Shown here: in pieces, positions 60,336 to 64,000 of the stretch
Layout: the number at the start of each line of letters is the position of its first letter
Numbering within the stretch: the stretch's first letter is position 1
From: Ovis canadensis
Lineage: Eukaryota > Chordata > Mammalia > Artiodactyla > Bovidae
Assembly (NCBI RefSeq): GCF_042477335.2
Contig: NC_091245.1
Span: 118,764,501-118,828,500, forward strand
Direction of reading: 5' to 3'
Length of the DNA stretch: 64,000 nt
Translations under genes and position numbers: made by a program
Notes under the pieces: generated by a model
Told to the model about the DNA's origin: nothing
What the model saw: only the letters and a program-made list of their open reading frames with translations
Databases searched by the model: none

Positions 60336-61895
60336 GCTTAATGTAAATCAATAAAGTTAGAACACACCCTCACAGCATGCACAGAAATAAACTCAAAATA
60401 GATTAAAGACTTAAGCATAAGACATAACACTGCAAAACTCCTAGAAGAGAGCATACACAAAACATTCTCTGACATAAACTATACTAATATTTTCTTAAGT
60501 CAGTCTCCCAAGGCAATAGAAATAAAAACAATAAGATAAAATAAACAAATGGAACCTAATCAAACTTACAAGCTTTTTCACAGCAAAACTATTAAAAAAA
60601 AAAAAAACCAGAAAGACAACCCACAGAATGGGAGAAACTATTTGCAATGATGCAACTGACAAGGGCTTAATCTCCAGAATATACAAACAGCTCATACAAC
60701 TCAACCACGAAAAAAAAACAGCTCAATCAAAAGAGCAGAAGATCTTAACTCAACAGCAACAACAAACAACTCAATCAAAAGAGCAGAAGATCTTAATAGA
60801 CCTTTCTCAAAAGAAGACATACAGATGGCCGAACAGGCACATGGGATGAGTTCAATGTTGCTAATTATTAAAGAAATGCAAATCAAAACTACAAAGAGGT
60901 ATCACCTCCAGTCCGAACGGCCATCATGAAAAAGTCTACCAATAACAAATGCAGGAGAGGGTATGGAGAAAAAAGGAACCCCCCTACACTCTTCGTAGGA
61001 ATGTAAGTTGGTGCAGCCACTATGAAAACCAGTGTGGAAGTTCCTCCGAGAACTAAAAATAGAAGTACTGTAGGAGCAGCAATCCCACTCCTGGACATAG
61101 ACCTGGACAAAACTATAATTCAAAAGGATACATGCACCCTTGTGTTCATAGAAGCACTTTTCACAAATAGCCAAGACATGAGAACAATGTAAATATCCAC
61201 GGACAGATAAACAGATAAATAAATAAGATGTGGTACATATATGCAATGGAATCTTACTAAGCCATGAAAAGAATGAAATAACGCCATTTGTGGCAACGCG
61301 AGTGCAACAAGAGATGCTCACACTAAGTGAAACAAGTCAGAGAGAGAGACAAACACCACATGATATCATTTATGAAAGTGAGGCTGTTGCTCGCTCAGTC
61401 ACGTCTGACTCTTTGCAACCCCATGGACTATTATAGCCTGTCAGGCTTCTCTGCCTATGGAATTCTCCAGGCAAAGATATGGAGTGGGTAGCCAATCCCT
61501 TCTCCAGGGGACCTTCCAGGCTCCCAGGAGTCTCTTGCATTGCAGAATTCTTTCCTGTTGCCCAAGGCACCAAGGAAGCCCGATCTAAAACATGACACAC
61601 GTGAACACGTCTCCAAAACAGAAAGAGACTCGCAGACAGAGAACAGACTGTGGGTGCCGAGGAGAGCAGGGGGATGAGGAGGGGTGAACCTCGAGTCTGG
61701 GCGTTGGTAGATGCAGACTAATAGTCCTGCTGTATAGCATGGGACACTATACCCAGACCACTGGGATAAACCAAAATGGAAACGAATATACAGAATGCAT
61801 ATGTGTGTGTAACTGAGTCACTTTTCTGTACAGCAGAAACTAGCACAACATTGTAAATCAACTACATGTCAATCAAACTAAAAAGGAGAGAGAGA
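60336..61895 (+). mobile_element. L1 3' portion, split by a Bov-tA
   Basis: AACTCAAAATAGATTAAAGAC, GGGAGAAACTATTTGCAATG, ATGCAAATCAAAACTACAAAG and CAGCAATCCCACTCCTGG follow L1 ORF2. The 3' UTR with AACATTGTAAATCAACTAC ends near 61895. A 33-base CAACTCAATCAAAAGAGCAG-type duplication lies near 60716-60795. Confidence 0.88.
61373..61581 (-). mobile_element. Bov-tA SINE inside L1 (reverse strand)
   Basis: GAAAGTGAGGCTGTTGCTCG to GGCACCAAGGAAGCCC on the plus strand. Confidence 0.88.
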
Positions 61896-62759
61896 GAAAA
61901 GCCCTGATGCAATAAGAGCCTTCATTCTTTTTCCCAACAGTATGGAAAATAAGTTTGTCTAAGCAAGGAAGAGGTTTATCAGAAAGTCAAAGAAAGGGGC
62001 AAAGGGGAAGAAAGGGAAAGAGGAGAAAGAGTATCCTTTTGTTCTTAGGGGGTGGGAGCTGGGGAGCAGTGAAAATAGGGATGCTCCCGGACACAGATAA
62101 GCGGCTGTGAAGCTCCCTGCCACTTCAGAGCTGAGCCCGAGCCAGGGCTGTGCCCTCTTCCTGTCCCCTCCGCTTCTATTTCCTAATCTCCTCATGTGGG
62201 CGGATGGGAGCCTCAGCACTGATGTAGAAGAAGCCGAGCAGAGCTGGCCCTCTTGGCCACTCCACTATTCCAGTTGCTTCTGAGGTGCACGGTGCGGAGT
62301 GTCCCAGCCGTGTGGCTCCAGGCAATCCACGGACCCCGGTGCCACACTTGAGCTCAGCTGGTACTTGAGTTACTTCTTCAGCCTTTAAACAAATCCACGT
62401 TCCTCTCATCTAAAAATAACAGTCCCCTTCCATCCTAGCCGTGTCTCTGTCTAGCTGCAGACCTGTGTGTCTCCTTCCTTCAGAACCAGGCTGATAGGAA
62501 AATAGTACACCTGCTGTCTCTACTCCAAGATCTCACACTCACTCCCTAATCCACGGTCCTCCCCCTGCCACTCTGTTGAAGCCTCTTTGAATAATGCTGT
62601 CTTTTTAAATTGGAGGATAATTGCTTATTAATGTTGTATTTGGTTTCTGGACAAGGTGTTAATAATCTCTATCCTGCAAAATTCAATGGGTATTTCTCTG
62701 ACGTTTTCATATTGACAGTTGTTGTGTGTGGCATTTGACTCTATTAACTACTTACTTAT
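61896..62759. other. Intergenic DNA, mostly unassigned
   Basis: Short L1-tail-like sequence (reverse) near 62605-62650. Open frames at 61959-62409 show no known domain. Confidence 0.35.
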
Positions 62760-63393
62760 TTGTTCAGTAAGTGTTCATTAAGCCTCAACCATACAGCAGT
62801 CATTGTTCTAGGTTCTGAAGATACATTAGTGATAAAATAGTTCCAAATGCCTGTGTTCATGAGGCATATATTCTAGTGGGAAGAGACGGGCAATGAAATA
62901 AATCAATAAGAAACTTACATGGTACATCAGAATGTGTTAAGAGAAAGTGCTATGGTGCATCAGAAGGTGTATGGAGAAAAGTGAAGCATAAAATACAATA
63001 GAGTGCTAGAATGATTTGAATGTAGAGGGTTTTAAGTAACGGGGCCAGAGAAGGGCTTACCGAAATGATCCTTGAGCCAAGAAATCGAAAAAAAAAAAAA
63101 AAAGAAAGGAAAGTGATAAAGAAGTCCATGCAGAAAACTGGGGGGAAGACTTTTTCAGACAGAGGGGAAAGCAAGTGCAAAGGCGCTGAGGTAGAGTGTG
63201 CTCTGTGTACACAGAACAGTCTGGAAGGCCCTCTGTCAGGATAGGAATGAATAAGAGAGAATAGTAAGGGAAGCTGTCAGAGAGTAAGGACAGGTGGTGG
63301 GGCTGGGGAGAGGGAAGAGGAGGGGAGGACACATTTGTAGAGTCCAGTAGGATCTTTGCAGAGACTTTGGACTTTACCCTGAGTTGGGAATTG

Positions 63394-63951
63394 TTATGGG
63401 TTGAATTGTGTCCCCTAGAAAAGAGATATATTGGGGTCCTAACCCTGTTACCTCAGACTATGACCTTATTTAAAGATAGGGTCTCTACAGAGATATCCAG
63501 TTATTAATAAAATGATGTCATTAGGGTGGGCCCTGGTCAGGAAGATCCCCTGGAGAAGGGAATGGCAACCCACTCCAATATTCTTGCCAGAATTCCATGG
63601 ACAGAGGAGCCTGGCAGACTATAGTCCATGGAGTCGAAGAGTTGGACATGACTGAGTGACTAACACTTTCACTTTAATCCTATATGACTACATCTTTTTT
63701 AAAAAAAGGAGAAATTTGGACACAAAGACAAGATAGGCACATAGAGAGGAGGCCTTGTGAAACATGAGCTGTGTTGCCACAAGCCCAGGAACTACCAGGA
63801 GTTAGGAGAAAGTCCTAGAACATGTGCTTCCCTCGTGTCTTCAGGGGGAGCATGGCCCTGCTGGACTTCTTGGCTCCAGAACTGGGACACAACAAATTTC
63901 TGTTGTTAAGCCACTAAGTTTGCAGTACTTCATTATGGCAACCCTAAAAAG
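63394..63951 (+). mobile_element. MLT1-like LTR, carrying a SINE fragment
   Basis: TGTTATGGGTTGAATTGTGTC to ACCCTAAAAAGACTAATACA, the familiar borders of a MaLR LTR. The middle holds a headless Bov-tA (about 63535-63676). Confidence 0.65.
63535..63676 (+). mobile_element. 5'-truncated Bov-tA SINE
   Basis: GGTCAGGAAGATCCCCTGG to GACTAACACTTTCACTTT. The tRNA-derived first part is missing. Confidence 0.85.
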
Positions 63952-64000
63952 ACTAATACAGGGCGCCAGTGGAGGGCTAGAAACAGAGGACCTGCTGACT

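Larger units (their letters stand above)
62760..64000 (+). mobile_element. Ancient interspersed repeat, split by an LTR
   Basis: Sequence such as ATTCTAGTGGGAAGAGACGG, AAAGCAAGTGCAAAGGCGCTGAG and CTTTGGACTTTACCCTGAG recurs widely in mammals. It appears to resume after 63951 with CCAGTGGAGGGCTAG...GGACCTGCTGACT at the window edge. I cannot name the family. Confidence 0.45.

Noticed and set aside
47000..64000. Exons of TMCO1, the other human neighbour
   Set aside because: No matching coding segment seen; the region is largely repeats.

Overview
This window is nuclear DNA from a ruminant, most likely a bovid such as cattle or a close relative. Its interspersed repeats form the typical ruminant set: BovB (RTE-type) LINEs, Bov-tA and Bov-A2 tRNA-derived SINEs whose 3' ends match BovB, CHR-type SINEs, ruminant L1 tails and several endogenous retrovirus LTRs. 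Genes with small exons and GT-AG introns also fit. The exact species cannot be decided from the sequence alone.

One protein-coding gene is present and appears complete: ALDH9A1 on the minus strand, with coding sequence between 46408 (start) and 17710 (stop). I placed all 11 coding exons by hand. Every junction is GT-AG, and the phases join into one frame of 520 codons plus stop. The product is 4-trimethylaminobutyraldehyde dehydrogenase, the NAD-dependent enzyme of carnitine biosynthesis that also oxidises other amino-aldehydes. Catalytic Cys314, general base Glu280, Asn183 and the NAD-binding glycine motif are all intact. A CpG-rich, TATA-less promoter region lies around and upstream of exon 1 (about 46150-46723). 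A likely polyadenylation signal lies at 17075-17080.

Layout. 1-12.1 kb: intergenic, downstream of the gene, made of a near-full-length BovB, other BovB fragments, reverse-strand L1 and ERV LTR pieces. 12.1-17 kb: old DNA transposons, MaLR-type LTRs, a (TA)n tract and a striking 30/32-bp minisatellite (15.2-16.2 kb) with a 312-bp higher-order repeat. 17-46.4 kb: ALDH9A1, with introns full of SINEs, L1 and HAL1 pieces and a decayed mariner inside a SINE. 46.4-46.9 kb: promoter region with a BovB 3' tail inserted just upstream. 47-64 kb: intergenic repeats, including a solo LTR that cleanly splits a BovB copy and a three-layer nest of SINE, BovB and SINE.

I found no convincing second host gene, no structural RNA gene and no prokaryotic-type defence or mobile system. 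Human ALDH9A1 lies near MGST3 and TMCO1, but no exon of either was recognised here. The most notable items are the minisatellite with its higher-order structure, the datable nested insertions, and a weak-start/strong-start arrangement in ALDH9A1 exon 1 that could yield a form with a mitochondrial-type presequence.
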